Positions 33,184 through 44,257 of a DNA stretch of 64,000 nucleotides are shown one piece after another. Both the position numbers and the translations under genes were made by a program. Within the stretch, counting starts at the first letter, position 1, and each line of letters opens with the position of its first letter. The notes under the pieces are model-generated. The model was given only the letters and a program-made list of their open reading frames with translations, was not told the origin of the DNA and did no database searches. Location of the stretch: assembly GCA_033961575.1 (NCBI GenBank), contig CM066736.1, forward strand, positions 8,093,501 through 8,157,500. The letters are read 5' to 3'. Source of the DNA: Aselliscus stoliczkanus. Taxonomy: Eukaryota > Chordata > Mammalia > Chiroptera > Hipposideridae.

Positions 33184-33622
33184 ACATACAGACAGACCTC
33201 ATTTTATTGCACTTTTTTTTTTTTTTTTTTTTTTGAGGGCAGTGTCACTGGCCTTCATATGTGGGACCCGAACCGGGGCCACTGGCTTCCCAAGCCAGTG
33301 CTTAACCACTGCGCCACTTGGCCGGCCCTTATTGCACTTTTAAAAAATAAATTATAAAAGCAAGACCCTTCCTCCACCAGCAAAAAGAGTATGGCTTGCT
33401 AAAGGTTCAGATGGTGGTTAGCACTTTAATTTAGCAACAATCTATTTTTAAATTAAAGTATGTGCATTGTTTTCTTAGACATAATGCTATTGCACACGTA
33501 ATAGACTATACTATAGTGTAAACATAACATTTACACGCACGGGGAAACCAAAAAACTCACGTGACTCACTTTATTGTGGCATCTGGAACTGAACTCAAAA
33601 TAGCTCCAAGGTATACCAGTAG
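33184..33622 (-). repeat. Tigger-type (TcMar-Tigger) DNA transposon relic
   Basis: Left end 'cagacagacctcattttatt' and right end 'aactcaaaatagctccaagg', with 'gctattgcacacgtaataga' and 'agtgtaaacataacatttac' between, fit the Tigger1/MER2 ends joined with the interior deleted. The SINE at 33217-33328 sits in the left end. Confidence 0.75.
33217..33328 (-). mobile_element. Short tRNA-derived SINE
   Basis: T run, then 'gagggcagtgtcactggcc' to 'gccacttggccggccc'. TSD ttattgcactttt at 33204-33216 and 33329-33341. Confidence 0.95.
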
Positions 33623-34129
33623 TTACTTTCACCTGTTTTGCAGAGCAGGCTGGAAGGAGGGAAGAAACAAGGCACAGGGTTTCACAGCCTTTCAACAAAT
33701 AATAATTGGTGCTGACTCTATGTCAGGCTATAGTGATAGTGATGGGACACAGCATGGCCCCAGCATCTTCGTGTCTGTGCCTCGTAGCTTAGTTGACTTG
33801 GGGCAGTAGACCAGCAAACAAAGAACTGCAGTCCTGTGAGACCCATTAGATAGGACCCTGAGCCCACAGTAAGGAGTCTGCTTTCCTGGCCCTCTGCTAT
33901 TCTCTTGCTGTTTCTTTTTGTCCTTTCCTTCTCCATTTTTGGCCGCAACCCACTCCACTTCCCATTTTGCTCTTTTTGCAAACATCGGAATGCCAACTGA
34001 ATTTGCACAGGGAAGCCTGGCTCTCCTGCAGGCTGGGACACATTTGTCCTGGTGTGACAGGTCCCACTGTCTCCCGGAAGGCAAAGCTTCATGGGAAGAC
34101 ACATTAGGGCAAGGAGGAACCTGACATTC
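33623..34129. other. Non-coding unique block
   Basis: Two long minus-strand open frames overlap here in different phases; neither shows a domain. Confidence 0.35.
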
Positions 34130-34740
34130 CTTCAATTATCAAACACTTAATAAGGTCCTGCTGTGCCAGGTGCGTGGCATTCAAGGGCAGGGGCAAAACA
34201 GACATGCTCGTGCCCTCACGAAGGTCACAGTTCACTGAGGGCGGAGAGATGGACGAAACCCATGTAATATACACAGAGCAATGCCGAGTGTGCTAAGCGT
34301 TGGGAAGGAAACATAAGGAACATTTGACAGAGACTGGCAGTGGATGGGTGGCTTTGGAAAGCCAGGGATGTGACATTCCTCTAAGATGTTCAGGGCGAGG
34401 GGAAACCAGATACTGGAAGAGCAGGGGGACGGGTGTTCAGGTGGACGCACTGCGAGTGCAGAGACCTGAGGTGGGAAACCAAGGGGTGGGAAAAAGTGCC
34501 CTCTACTGCCCTGAATGAGGGGAGAGGGGTGCTAAGTGAGGCTGGACCGGTGAGCGAGGCCTCAGATGCTTTGCTAAGAAGTTTGGATCGAATTTTATTG
34601 CAGGGTTTTAAGTGGTTGAATGATATGACCGGCTTTGGTTCCTGAAAGATCACTGTAGCTGCAGGGTGAAAAATTTCCTTCTGCAGGGTTGAGGTGACTG
34701 GAAAAAAGCATTCCTCGGCTATTAATAGCAGCGGCAGCTG
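34130..34740 (-). repeat. L2 LINE 3' half
   Basis: Reversed L2: 'cctgctgtgccaggtgcgtg', 'acatgctcgtgccctcacga', 'gagtgcagagacctgaggtg', 'gaatgatatgaccggctttg'. Confidence 0.75.
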
Positions 34741-34819
34741 CAGCTCATTCACTCAGTCCATGGATGTTCCTTGAGCACTTGTTGTGTCCCAATCACCCCA
34801 GAAAATAGGCACGTTATTT

Positions 34820-35300
34820 ATTGTTTAATTTAACCCTTTCATTGAGGTAAGATTGAACAGACGAAAAGCTGTAGCTATTTAATCTGTTCAACTTGATGTT
34901 CAAATTTTGGCGGGCGTTCCAAATTGCTCTCCCAAAACGTTCTTCTAGTTTGTACTCCCACCGACAATGTATGAGTGTCCATTTCTAATTACCCTCCTCA
35001 GGTCTGCAAAAGAGCAACCACTCACTCATCTGATGAAAAACAAAACCGAATTGTAATTCTCATTTAATTGGTCATGAGGAAGGCTGAGTACCTCTTCCTA
35101 AGTGTGTTAGCCCCTTCTCCACTTTCTAGTGCCCTGTTCATTTGTTTTTCTCTTGCTGATTTTCAGTTCTTTACATATTATGGACATTAATCCATTTTTT
35201 ATGACATGCATTGCAGATACTTCCTTCTGCTTTGCCATTTGTCTTGTCATTTTTGTTTTGTTTTAATGGCTAAGTTGTACAGAAAAAGTGATGTATTCAG
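34820..35300 (-). repeat. L1 3' region
   Basis: Antisense old L1: 'tttcattgaggtaagattga', 'tgtactcccaccgacaatgt', 'ttctttacatattatggaca'. Confidence 0.75.
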
Positions 35301-36059
35301 GTCTAGAAATATTTTTCTTCATGAATTCTGGTCTTAGTGCCCTATGCACAGTTTTGACTGGAAAAATATTCAGAAGAGCCCATGCAGCTAACAGACATCA
35401 TAATGCCAGGGCGAATGAGAGAAATGGCAGTGCTTTCAACAAGGAAGCTAGGAGGTGGCCTCGGGTTGGAGATTCCTTACCAATGCAAAGCTTACAAGAG
35501 GACCCTTTTAGTTTTCCTGTTGTAGCCTCCTGGGTTAGAAGGAGGAACTGGAAAGGGCCATGGGACACCTCGTGTCCCCTGGGACAGGAAGGGTGCCCTG
35601 GCTGGTAGGGGAAGTAGGAGAGGCTCCAGTGGGCCTCGGGACCAGGAGACTCTGGCCTCAGGTCTTGGCATCTGAGGGAGTTAGCAGGCAGCTCTGAGGC
35701 ACTGAGGTTAAGTCACATCAGTCCGTGTGTGCTCCGTTTTCAGTTCGCCTCTGACCAGCTGTGTGCTCTGATGCCTCTGAGCCCCTGGGAGCACACATAA
35801 GAGTGATAATTATGCTTAGTAAGTCCCAGTCACTGTTGCTGTATTTCCCCACTGCTAGGAAGAAAGGAAGGTGACAGATGGGTGTTCCTGCCTCCCGCTC
35901 CTCTCGGGGGGATAATGGGAAGCTCACTGCCCTGCACGGGGATGGAACTTTTCTGACAACTTAGTCCCCAATACCAGTTAGAGGCAGGCTTAGCTGCATA
36001 TGCTAGAAAACCCAAACTATTATAGTAGCTTAAACTAGAAAGTGGTACACTAGGTATCT
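35301..36059. other. Non-coding unique block
   Basis: No gene or named repeat. Confidence 0.35.
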
Positions 36060-36359
36060 GTACTGTTCACCAAATAGTCTTGGCTCTCTGCCTTCAAGAT
36101 TCATGGTAGGACTACTCTTCTCTACCCACTTTGCAGCTGGGCATGGCCATTGACTTCCTTTGGCCAATGAAGTATAAATAGAAGGGACACGTGTGAATGC
36201 TTTGAGAGCCAAGGCATGACCTGCTGTGTTCTTTCCTCCCCTCTTTCGTGGTCACCAGCAATGCTGCCGATGGTGGCTGCCCCATCACCCTGGACCCTGG
36301 CGTGAGTTAAACCATGATGCAAATTCAGTATAGTGGGAAATAAATCTAGTTGTTTAAGG
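36060..36359 (+). repeat. Old LTR-like repeat, family unassigned
   Basis: 'cctttggccaatgaagtata', 'gatggtggctgccccatcac', 'gtgggaaataaatctagttg' and 'tttaagg' recall LTR 3' ends. The repeat at 43275-43570 has a similar arrangement ('ttttagccactagaatg', 'gtgagcaataaacatt'). Confidence 0.45.
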
Positions 36360-36412
36360 CACTCCCCCGATTGCCCAATAAAATCTTTAAAAACAAAACA
36401 AAACAAAAACAA
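36360..36412 (+). mobile_element. SINE tail fragment
   Basis: Only the last 30 or so bases of the T+ SINE are present ('gattgcccaataaaatcttt') followed by (AAAAC)n. No clear TSD. Confidence 0.6.
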
Positions 36413-37739
36413 AACACCCATAGTGGCCAAATTCAACCACTGAGATGGCTGGTTTATAAGCTCTGATTTGGAGTTTTGGCTTTCCATAGGAAAATGTGAC
36501 ACTTGATGATTTCCAGTTGCAAGATGGAAAACCCAATTTAATTTTCGTCAGGCAATTGTCAGCCTCATTTTTTTTTAAACAACCTTTGGAATTTGCTCAG
36601 GACAGAGATGAGAAAACAAACTGGTCCTCTGAGCAAGAGTGCAGGCGATGCAATAATGGGAAAGCATGTCTTCCATTAGTGAATGCAGGTTTTTATCCTG
36701 GGCCTTTCAAAGGCACTTTGGAACTTGGAGAAGACAGGCAGGCAGGGGAGAGGGACAGGCGAGAATTGATTACTCATGTTGCTGAAAATAAACATCTATA
36801 CAACAGAGTTGAAAAAGCAAGTAAGGTGATAAAACACAAAGCTCAAAGGTCATGTTTTTAGGGGGATAAGGTTATGTTCTATAAATGTTACACCATGGAG
36901 GAACTTGGATCTTAACTCATGGGTGCCACGCATTTGGCAAAAGGGGAGACTCATGCCTTCCTGAAACATGAGGAGGGAGTATTTTCCTATAGACTATTCT
37001 ATGAGGAGCACTTACAACCCACAGGGATTGTCCCATCTAACTGCATGAACTGTCATCCTTTTCATTGATTTATTTTTGCCATTCAGGTAACAATATTAGT
37101 TGCAGCAGAGTTAAAATATTGTTAAGCATATAAAGTAAATAAAAACCACCCATAATCTTACCTCTAAAAGACAGTTGGAGATTTATCTTTTAGAATTTCT
37201 TCTATACATGTTAGGGTCCATTGTGAGCTTTAGGATGCTTTAGAATGGTATCTGGTTATAGGACCCAGGCGTGCCTGAATCCAGCCTCGGTTTAACCACC
37301 CCTTTTCTTCCAAGGTCCCCGATGGAGATAAGTGCAAACGAAACAACAGGGGTGATGGACTGAGGCTCCATTTTATTATTAGCTGGGCTTGGACCGAAAC
37401 CCCAGGGCTGCTCTCTTTGGTAAGCTGGACTGGATCCATGGCTTATTACCAGGGCTGATGAAGGCATCTTCATCTTTCCCCAAGTCCATTATGCATCCTG
37501 GACTCTTACACCTCTCTGACCACATGGGACAAGTGGCTGGCAAGATGAGAAGCCATGATGTAAGAGGATGACATAAGAACACACCTCTGACTGCATGGCT
37601 CCCCTGGGAGACATGGCCCAGTCAATGTCAGGGAATTGAACCCCAACTTGATCATCATTCCTCTTGGGTTCATCACCCCCCACCTGTCGTAACGCTCCAT
37701 CTTCTTCACTTCTGAAGTGACCTTTGGAATCTTTCTTTC
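36413..37739. other. Non-coding unique block
   Basis: 1.3 kb with no recognised repeat. Several short open frames overlap on both strands at 37230-37750 with no consistent coding signal. Confidence 0.4.
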
Positions 37740-38265
37740 CTGCTGCCATTATTGACCACCTCAGTCAAAGGCTCGCCCTTGCACTTGGGCTAAGTTCACG
37801 GTCCTTACCTTGGCCTGCAAGGTCCTGTGTGGTCTGGCCTTTTGCTACCCATCTGACCTCAGCCCCTTCCCCTCTCCTACTCACTAACTCTGCTCCAGCT
37901 GCATGGCTTGCCTGTTCTCCTTCAAGTCCGTTTTATGTACTCTTTCCTCTGCCTGGAATGTTCTCCCCGCAGATCTTTGCATGGCTGGTCCCTTCTGGTC
38001 CCTGAGTTCCCCATGGAAGCCAGGATGCCTTCCTGAACGATCCATCCTTCCTGATGATGCCCGTCTTTCTCCACACCATCCTATCACTTACTTTTATGTT
38101 TTTCAAGGCACTTACTGCCAACTGGAAAAATCGTGCTGATTTATTCACTTGATCATTTGCTAATTGCTTGTTTCCTCACTAGAATGTGGGTTCCAGGAGA
38201 GCAGGCCCCTGGTCTTTCTTTTTCTCTGCTGTATCCCTAGCATCTAGACTAGAACCTGGCACTGG
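37740..38265 (+). repeat. L2 LINE 3' end, long copy
   Basis: Sense L2 in order: 'cttggcctgcaaggtcctgt', 'ctctgcctggaatgttctcc', 'gcagatctttgcatggctgg', 'cactagaatgtgggttccag', 'agaacctggcactgg'. Best preserved L2 in the window. Confidence 0.88.
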
Positions 38266-38631
38266 GGCTCAACTGTCAAAGGATGGCCAATTAATACCTG
38301 CTGACCAAGGGCCAGCAGTCTCTTGGTGGCCTCCTGATGCCTTTCATCTGCGCCCCACATTCTTCCAGCAAAACTCCTCTGGAAGCTGGAGGTGTTTCAT
38401 CAGCTGGTCAACAAGCTTTTGTGAGCACCTCAGCCCCCCATCCCCTCCCCAGCATGGCTGCTGCCTTGTTGGGACACCTCAAGTGGCTTTTCTTCACCTG
38501 CAGTGCTCTTTGGCTTCATATCATTGTCCTCCTAACACTCCCCAACTGTCATATCCAACGAGACCAGACTCATTATTGTTGGGCTTTGAGTACTTGCTAG
38601 GATTAGGTGGGAAGACTGAGGGAGTCTTTGG
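38266..38631. other. Non-coding unique sequence
   Basis: Nothing recognised. Left flank of the inverted duplication. Confidence 0.35.
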
Positions 38632-38878
38632 GGGGCCATTCTTCAACCCACTAAAGGGTCTGAGTATGGTGGACATCTGTCTGTATGGATAGAAAAGAAG
38701 CTTTGACAAAAACTCTCTCCTCCCTCACCAATGATGTTTGTTGATGCCTAAAAACTAAATCATCATATTAATGTCTCATCAAAGATTTATTCACTTAGGT
38801 AAATGACATGTAAAAAACCTCAATGGGGATCATATTCACTCAACAAACATTTCTCAAACTCTTCCTATGTGCCAGGCA
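38632..38878 (+). repeat. Inverted duplication, left arm
   Basis: Runs from 'ggccattcttcaacccacta' to 'cttcctatgtgccaggca'. It matches, reversed, 39438-39682 at roughly 90% by eye over about 245 bp. Its inner end is a reversed L2 terminus ('cactcaacaaacatttctca'). Confidence 0.93.
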
Positions 38879-39437
38879 TATTGCTAGCCTGAATCCTGCT
38901 TGGCCACCAATCTGTCTCCTAGCTACAGTTTTACACACACAAGGGGTGACACATGGGGACTCAAAGTTCCATTTAATTATTAGCTCCATCCCCATGCAGG
39001 TCTTTAAGGCAAGAGACTTAATCCTAAGAGCCAAGTAGGACCTCTTCTTTCCTCTCTCTTGATTGGCGGTAGTGGCAGTGGTGGTTACCACTTACGAAAA
39101 CTCATCAAGCTGTACACTTGAAATCTATTCATTTTATTGTATGCAAATTATATCTCAGTAAGGTTGATATAAAAAATGAAAAATAGGGCCGGCCGAGTGG
39201 CGTGGTGGTTAAGCGCTGGCTTGGGAAGCCAGCGGCCCTGGTTAGGGTCCCACATATGAGGACCAGTGACACTGCCCTCAAAAAAAATAAAATAAAATAA
39301 AAATAAAAATACATGCATTGAAGAAAATTATATATACTTCCAGGAGCTGGTGGTGGGTTTTTGGCTTTTTTTTTTTTCAAACCAAGAATTCCAGAAATTT
39401 ATTGAACCATGATTTTAATTTTCATATCATATTCATT
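38879..39437. other. Spacer of inverted duplication
   Basis: About 560 bp of mostly unique sequence containing the short SINE at 39186-39310. No gene. Confidence 0.7.
39186..39310 (+). mobile_element. Short tRNA-derived SINE
   Basis: 'gggccggccgagtggcgtgg' head, tail of AAAAT units. TSD is short and A-rich, so its limits are soft. Confidence 0.9.
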
Positions 39438-39682
39438 TGCCTGGCACATAGGAAGAGTTTGAGAAATGTTTGTTGAGTGAATAATATCCCCGTTGAGGCT
39501 TTTTACATTTCCATTTGCCTAAGTGAATAAATCTTTGATGAGATATTAATATGATGATTTATTTTTTAGGCATGAATAAGCATCATTGGTGAGGGAGGAG
39601 AGAGTTTTCATCAAAGCTTCTTTTCTATCCGTACAGACATCCACCATACTCGGACCCTTTTAGTGGGTTGAACAGTGGCCCT
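39438..39682 (-). repeat. Inverted duplication, right arm
   Basis: Reverse complement of the left arm, e.g. 'tgcctggcacataggaagag' and 'agtgaataaatctttgatga'. Differences are scattered substitutions and a few 1-3 base indels. Confidence 0.93.
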
Positions 39683-40031
39683 TAAGAGACAGATGAGGTC
39701 ATTCTGAATTTGGATGGGTCCTACATCCAATGACATGTTCTCTCAAAAGATGAGAAGATTCAAATCAGACACACACAGAGACACAGAGAGGGGCGGCTAG
39801 GTGAAGATGGCAGAGATTGGAGCGATGTGTGTACAAGTCAAGGATTGCCAACAGCCAGCAAAAGCTCAGAGAGGGCATAGGATAGATTTTTCCTCGGAGC
39901 CTCCAGAAGAAACCAACCCTGCCAACACCTTGATTTCAGACTTCTGGCCACCAGAGCTGGGAGAGAACGCATTTCTGCTTTTGAAGCCACTGCGTTTGTG
40001 GTAATTGGTACAGCAGCCCTAGGAAACAAAT
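39683..40031 (+). mobile_element. MLT1-type MaLR LTR, 3' portion
   Basis: 'gatgaggtcattctgaattt', 'gaaaccaaccctgccaacac', 'cttgatttcagacttctggc', 'acagcagccctaggaaac'. The expected LTR start lies at the end of the inverted arm. Confidence 0.8.
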
Positions 40032-42099
40032 GCAACCCCTACTTCAGAAACTCCTAGTAGAAATCCCTCCTAGTCTCATATAAACTTCTCAAAAGGGAAG
40101 CCTGGTTTTGCATTCCCGGCAACCTTTCCTCTCCCCCTGCAGTTTGGTTTCTGCCTCCATCCCTCTACCAGAATCACACCCTTCAAGTTCACCCCTCATC
40201 TGCTAACAGCCAAGTTTGTTTGTTGGACATTTTCTGTTTGCTCTTTTGCTGGACCTCATGTTGTATTTGGTAAGGTTGCTCACCCTTCCTTCTCTACTCT
40301 CCACTTCTTTGGCTTTCATGTCTCTAAGTTCTCTTGGTTTTCCTTGTGCCCTTTTCATCTCTGTATCATCCTCCACTTACCTCTCAAAAGCTGAGTTTCC
40401 CTAATATACCACCCTTGGCTCTCTGATATTCTCACTCTTTATACCCGATCTGGCTAACCTGAATCATTCCCATGTTCCAGCCACCTTCTCTACACTAATG
40501 ACCCCCCACTCTCCACCTCCAGCCAGGGCCTCTCTCCCAAGCTTCAGAATCTTATGTCCAGCCACCTGCTAGAATTCTCCACTTAGATGTCCCCAGACAT
40601 CTCAAACTTGCCCTGGCCTTACCCTGAACTCATCATCTCCCCCAAACCTGCTCCCTCACTTCTCCCTGTAGGAATTGATGGCATCCCCATTCATTCAGCC
40701 TCACAAGCAATAAATTTGGGTGTAAACCTCTCTTGCTTTCTCTCTCTCTCCCTCCCTCCCTCCCTCCCTCTTTATTGATTCTCAAGTTCAGCTCAATCAC
40801 CAGGGTGACGGAGAGGGCAGGAGAGGATGGAGTTGAGACCCTAGGCGGACATGTTAGCTTTGAAGAGGAAGAGAGACAAGCATCCTCTTCACGTGGAAGG
40901 AAAGGACACAATAATGGGTGGGGGTGGGGGTGGGGACCAGGGACAGAGTGAGAAGCTGAAAAAGATCAAACCTGATGGCCTAACATTTCTCAGCAAGGTG
41001 ACATGGTAATTGTCTTCATATACCCAAAGGACAGCCATAGGAGAGAGGGAATAAAGTCTGTAGGGCCTCAGTGAGCAGAAACAGGGTGAAGGGAGCTGTG
41101 GAAAGGTAGCTTGTGGCTTCATCTAACCAAGGTCAGCTCTGAAGAGCTCCCACAGCAGACAGTGCAACCTGGAAAGTGAGTGAGTTCTCCATCCCAGAGC
41201 TGTTTTCTGCACAGCTTGGGAGAAATGAGTGGGTTGATTTCAACTTTGCATTGGGTTGCGCTAGAGAGGACAAGATGTCGTCGTTTAGCTGAAGGATTTT
41301 AATGCCCGTTCCTCCTGAGGACTGACAGACTTGTGGCTTAAGGGCACAAGACAAAGAGACAGTAGTGAACGACAGCAAAGAAGAGATGTGGTATTAGAAG
41401 CAAGGACAGCGAAGACGCAAGAGTCCATCCTGACGTTTCCTGTTTTGACAGCATCCACCCAGAAACTTACGTCAGGTCCTGCAGTGCTGAAATGGTGATG
41501 TCAGCTAGTCTGGGCTGTGAGCACTTTTGCTGTGAAAACACGCACGCTGTTAATCAGAAGTGAGCTCCCCCACCCGCCTGCCCCTATTTTTGGGATTAAG
41601 AACAAAGCAGAAGGGAGTTAGGGGAGTCCAGTTAGGATAAATGCCTGATGGCTTCAGCAAGCACGGCCACCACCTGAATACCAACTAAGCTGCCTGTGTG
41701 TCTGGAAAAGTTTGGAGGACAAAAGTTGCCATTGGATGCAGCTGAGCTGGCTCCGTTGCCGCAATTCTTATGTTTTGTTTCCCGTTCCACTTTAATGAGA
41801 GAAGCCACACCAAGCCTCTCTTAGGTTTCTGAGTATTCCAGGAGCTTCCCAGCCCCCTCCTTGCCCACTCCCCACTTCTTTGTGTCACCAATGAGAGAAG
41901 CAGCTTTCCCTTTCTACCCTATGTCAAGCTTAAAGAAAATGCCCAGGCTTTTAGACTTGCAACAAGTTCTCTCTGAGTTAACTATAGGAAGAGCCAGATA
42001 TCAGGAACTGGGCTGTGAAAAGCACCTCGGGAGGTGAGCTCCAGAGCTCAGGCGTTACTCTAGCATTCACAGAGCAGTTTTGCCTAGATGGCCTAATGT
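40032..42099. other. Repeat-poor non-coding block
   Basis: About 2 kb with no interspersed repeat recognised. A CT/CCCT simple tract is at 40739-40771 and a G-rich 'gggtgggggtgggggtgggg' tract is at about 40917-40936. No exon identified. Confidence 0.45.
40739..40771. repeat. (CT)n/(CCCT)n tract
   Basis: 'tctctctctctccctccctc' continuing as CCCT units. Confidence 0.95.
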
Positions 42100-42225
42100 G
42101 GCCATCACCTGAGAGGTGAGGGCAGCTGTAACTGTCCCTGCTTCATAGTGAAGACATTGAAATTCAGGGAGGCTGAGTGTCTTGCCCAAGATCACATGGC
42201 TGGTAAGAAAGAGGTCCCAGCCTTT
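42100..42225 (-). repeat. MIR SINE
   Basis: 'gacattgaaattcagggagg', 'cttgcccaagatcacatggc'. Confidence 0.75.
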
Positions 42226-42474
42226 GCACTAGTTCCCTTGGGCTATTGGGTTAGCTCCAACTGTTGAACAAAGCAAAGAGAGGTGATGGAGAGAAGGGAC
42301 AAGAGCTGAGCCAAGAACAGCTGCGTACCACTCATGGGGGCCTTTGCCAAACTCTCTATGAGGAGCCTATGCAACATTCTGGCCAGCTAGTGTGGCCGTG
42401 TCGTCCCCTGGAGATTCGAATCTGCTTCTTAGCATGTGAAAGGACCTGATAAGTCCCAAGGTACCACTTCCTTT
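42226..42474. other. Non-coding unique sequence
   Basis: Nothing recognised. Confidence 0.3.
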
Positions 42475-42490
42475 CCCATCTCATTTTTTT

Positions 42491-42927
42491 TTTTTTTAAG
42501 ATTATATTGGGGAATTGGCGGAGGGGAACAGCGTTGGGGAATCGGGGAAGGGGAACAGACAAGTTGCTGTCTTTTTGTTCTTCAGTTTAGTTGCGGAGGA
42601 TGTTGCTTCACTGTTGGTATCGTCATTGTGCTCTTCCCGGATGAAGCAGATCGGTCGCTGGCCTCTGAATGTCGCTCACCGTGGCTATTGGTAGCTCACG
42701 CTGGCTGCCAGCCGCTCACGCTGGCTGCGGGCCACTCACTGTAGCCTATGGCAGCCCACTGCAGCAGGGGCTGCAGCCCACACCATCACCGGGGCTCGCA
42801 CAGCCCAGCTCCAGGTGGAGCTGTTGTTAGCTGTAGAGGACAGTGTCACTGGCCCTCATGTGGGATCCGAACCGGGGCCGCTGGCATCCCAAAACCAGCG
42901 CTTAACCAATGCGCCACTTGGCCGGCC
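42491..42927 (-). mobile_element. Long T+ SINE, nested
   Basis: Close to consensus long copy in reverse. TSD cccatctcattttttt at 42475-42490 and about 42928-42943. It landed at the tail of the older SINE that follows. Confidence 0.93.
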
Positions 42928-42943
42928 CCCCATCTCATTTTTT

Positions 42944-43262
42944 TTTAAAGCCTTTTTTAAAAAAAATAACTTTATTGGGGAACACTATTTTTTTCCCCAG
43001 GACCCATCAGCTCCAAGTCAAGTTGCTGTCCCTCAGTCTTAGCTGTGCGGGAGTCAAACCCGCAACCTTGTTGTTAAGAGCACGTGCTCTAATCAACTGA
43101 CCCATCTGGCCTCCCACCGGTAGCTCAGCGGCAGCTCAGCTCAAGTCATTGTCTTCAATCTAGTTACAGAGGGTGCAGCTCACTGGCCCATGTGGGAATC
43201 GAACCAGCAATCTTGTTGCTCAGAGCTCGCACGCCAACCAATTGAACCACCCGGCCGCCCCA
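42944..43262 (-). mobile_element. Older multi-unit tRNA SINE
   Basis: 'aactttattggggaacacta', 'gagtcaaacccgcaaccttg', 'gaatcgaaccagcaatcttg', head 'accacccggccgcccc'. Flank words tttcccatct (before the nested SINE) and tttcccgtct (after this one) may be its TSD. Confidence 0.85.
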
Positions 43263-43274
43263 TTTCCCGTCTAT

Positions 43275-43570
43275 AATAATTTTGCAGTGCCCTTCTACTG
43301 GGGCTCGGCCATGTGACTCATTTTAGCCACTAGAATGCGGCCGCAGCGACAGTGCACCAGTTCTGAGCTTGTGCTTCCTGAAAATGTGTGTGTTCCCACG
43401 TGTTCCCTTGTCCCTCTGCCGTCGCCTTGAGAACATGCATGGGTCAGTTGTTGGTTCAGGAAAGACGAGAGATGGGTGGAGTTGAACCCCACCTAGATCA
43501 GCCAACTCTCAGCTGACCCACGATATGTGAGCAATAAACATTAATTGTGATGGTTTGTTTCATGGCCTTA
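43275..43570 (+). repeat. Old LTR-like repeat, family unassigned
   Basis: 'tcggccatgtgactcatttt', 'gtcgccttgagaacatgcat', 'cctagatcagccaactctca', 'gtgagcaataaacattaatt'. Confidence 0.5.
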
Positions 43571-43749
43571 TTTGTCAGAGACGTTAAGTTTTCAAAACAG
43601 ACCCAGTAGAATGTCCAGCACAGGAGCACTTTAAGAAGTGTACTGTGTGGGTGCTGAATCATTATTAGTTCCAATAACGATAATGAGAGTTGGTGACTTT
43701 ACTCTGTGTCAGGTGCCGGGCTGTGCACTGTTTGTTCATTCCACAAATA
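43571..43749. other. Non-coding unique sequence
   Basis: Nothing recognised; MIR-like words appear at about 43690. Confidence 0.3.
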
Positions 43750-44255
43750 CAAGGTGTAATCAAAAATTTAAATTAAAAAAATTTACTACAATAAAAGATA
43801 CATTGCTATTCATCTCCCTCAGCGTACTCCCCCTCGCTTCAATCACACTTAGCCCATTGTTCTTGCCACTTTCTGAAGCAGTTCTGGAAGTCCTTTTTCG
43901 TGAGTGTCTTTACTTCATCCTCCCTTATGACAGTGCTCCTGGTATATGGCAATTTCTGTCAAATAAAAACATTAGTGTGTCCTCATCCACCTTTTTCACC
44001 GGATCTGGCACCATGTGACTTCTGGCTCTTCCCCAAAGTCAAAATGATTCAGGGCATTGAGGCAGCCATGACAACGCAACTAAAGACACTCACGAAAAAG
44101 GACTTCCAGAGCTGCTTCAGAAAGTGGCAAGAACACCGGGATAAGTGCGATTGAAGCGAGGGGGAGTACTTTGAGGGGAATTAATGGCAATGTGACTTTT
44201 ACTGTGATAATTTTTTAAAATCTAAACATTCACTGTAGTTTTTGATCATGCCTCA
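43750..44255. mobile_element. Fold-back mariner element (long inverted termini)
   Basis: Positions 43750-43913 and about 44091-44255 are inverted copies of the same mariner 3' end, including the last transposase codons, stop and outer terminus ('caaggtgtaatcaaaaa' / 'tttttgatcatgcctca'). TA dinucleotides flank it at 43748-43749 and 44256-44257. Ordinary mariners have about 30-bp terminal repeats; here they are about 160 bp. Confidence 0.88.
43960..44154 (+). pseudogene. Mariner transposase C-terminal remnant
   Basis: The open reading encodes HPPFSPDLAPCDFWLFPK followed by a segment like KKDFQSCFRKWQEHRDKCD and a stop. The Asp of PCDF is the third catalytic residue of the DD34D triad. The HHDN block and everything upstream are missing, because the left arm replaces them. 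A second copy of the same C-terminus lies in the left arm on the minus strand (about 43913 down to 43838). Dead relic. Confidence 0.88.
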
Positions 44256-44257
44256 TA

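Noticed and set aside
38186..38692. 168-codon plus-strand open frame
   Set aside because: It begins in L2, runs through unique sequence and ends in the inverted duplication; composition gives no coding signal.
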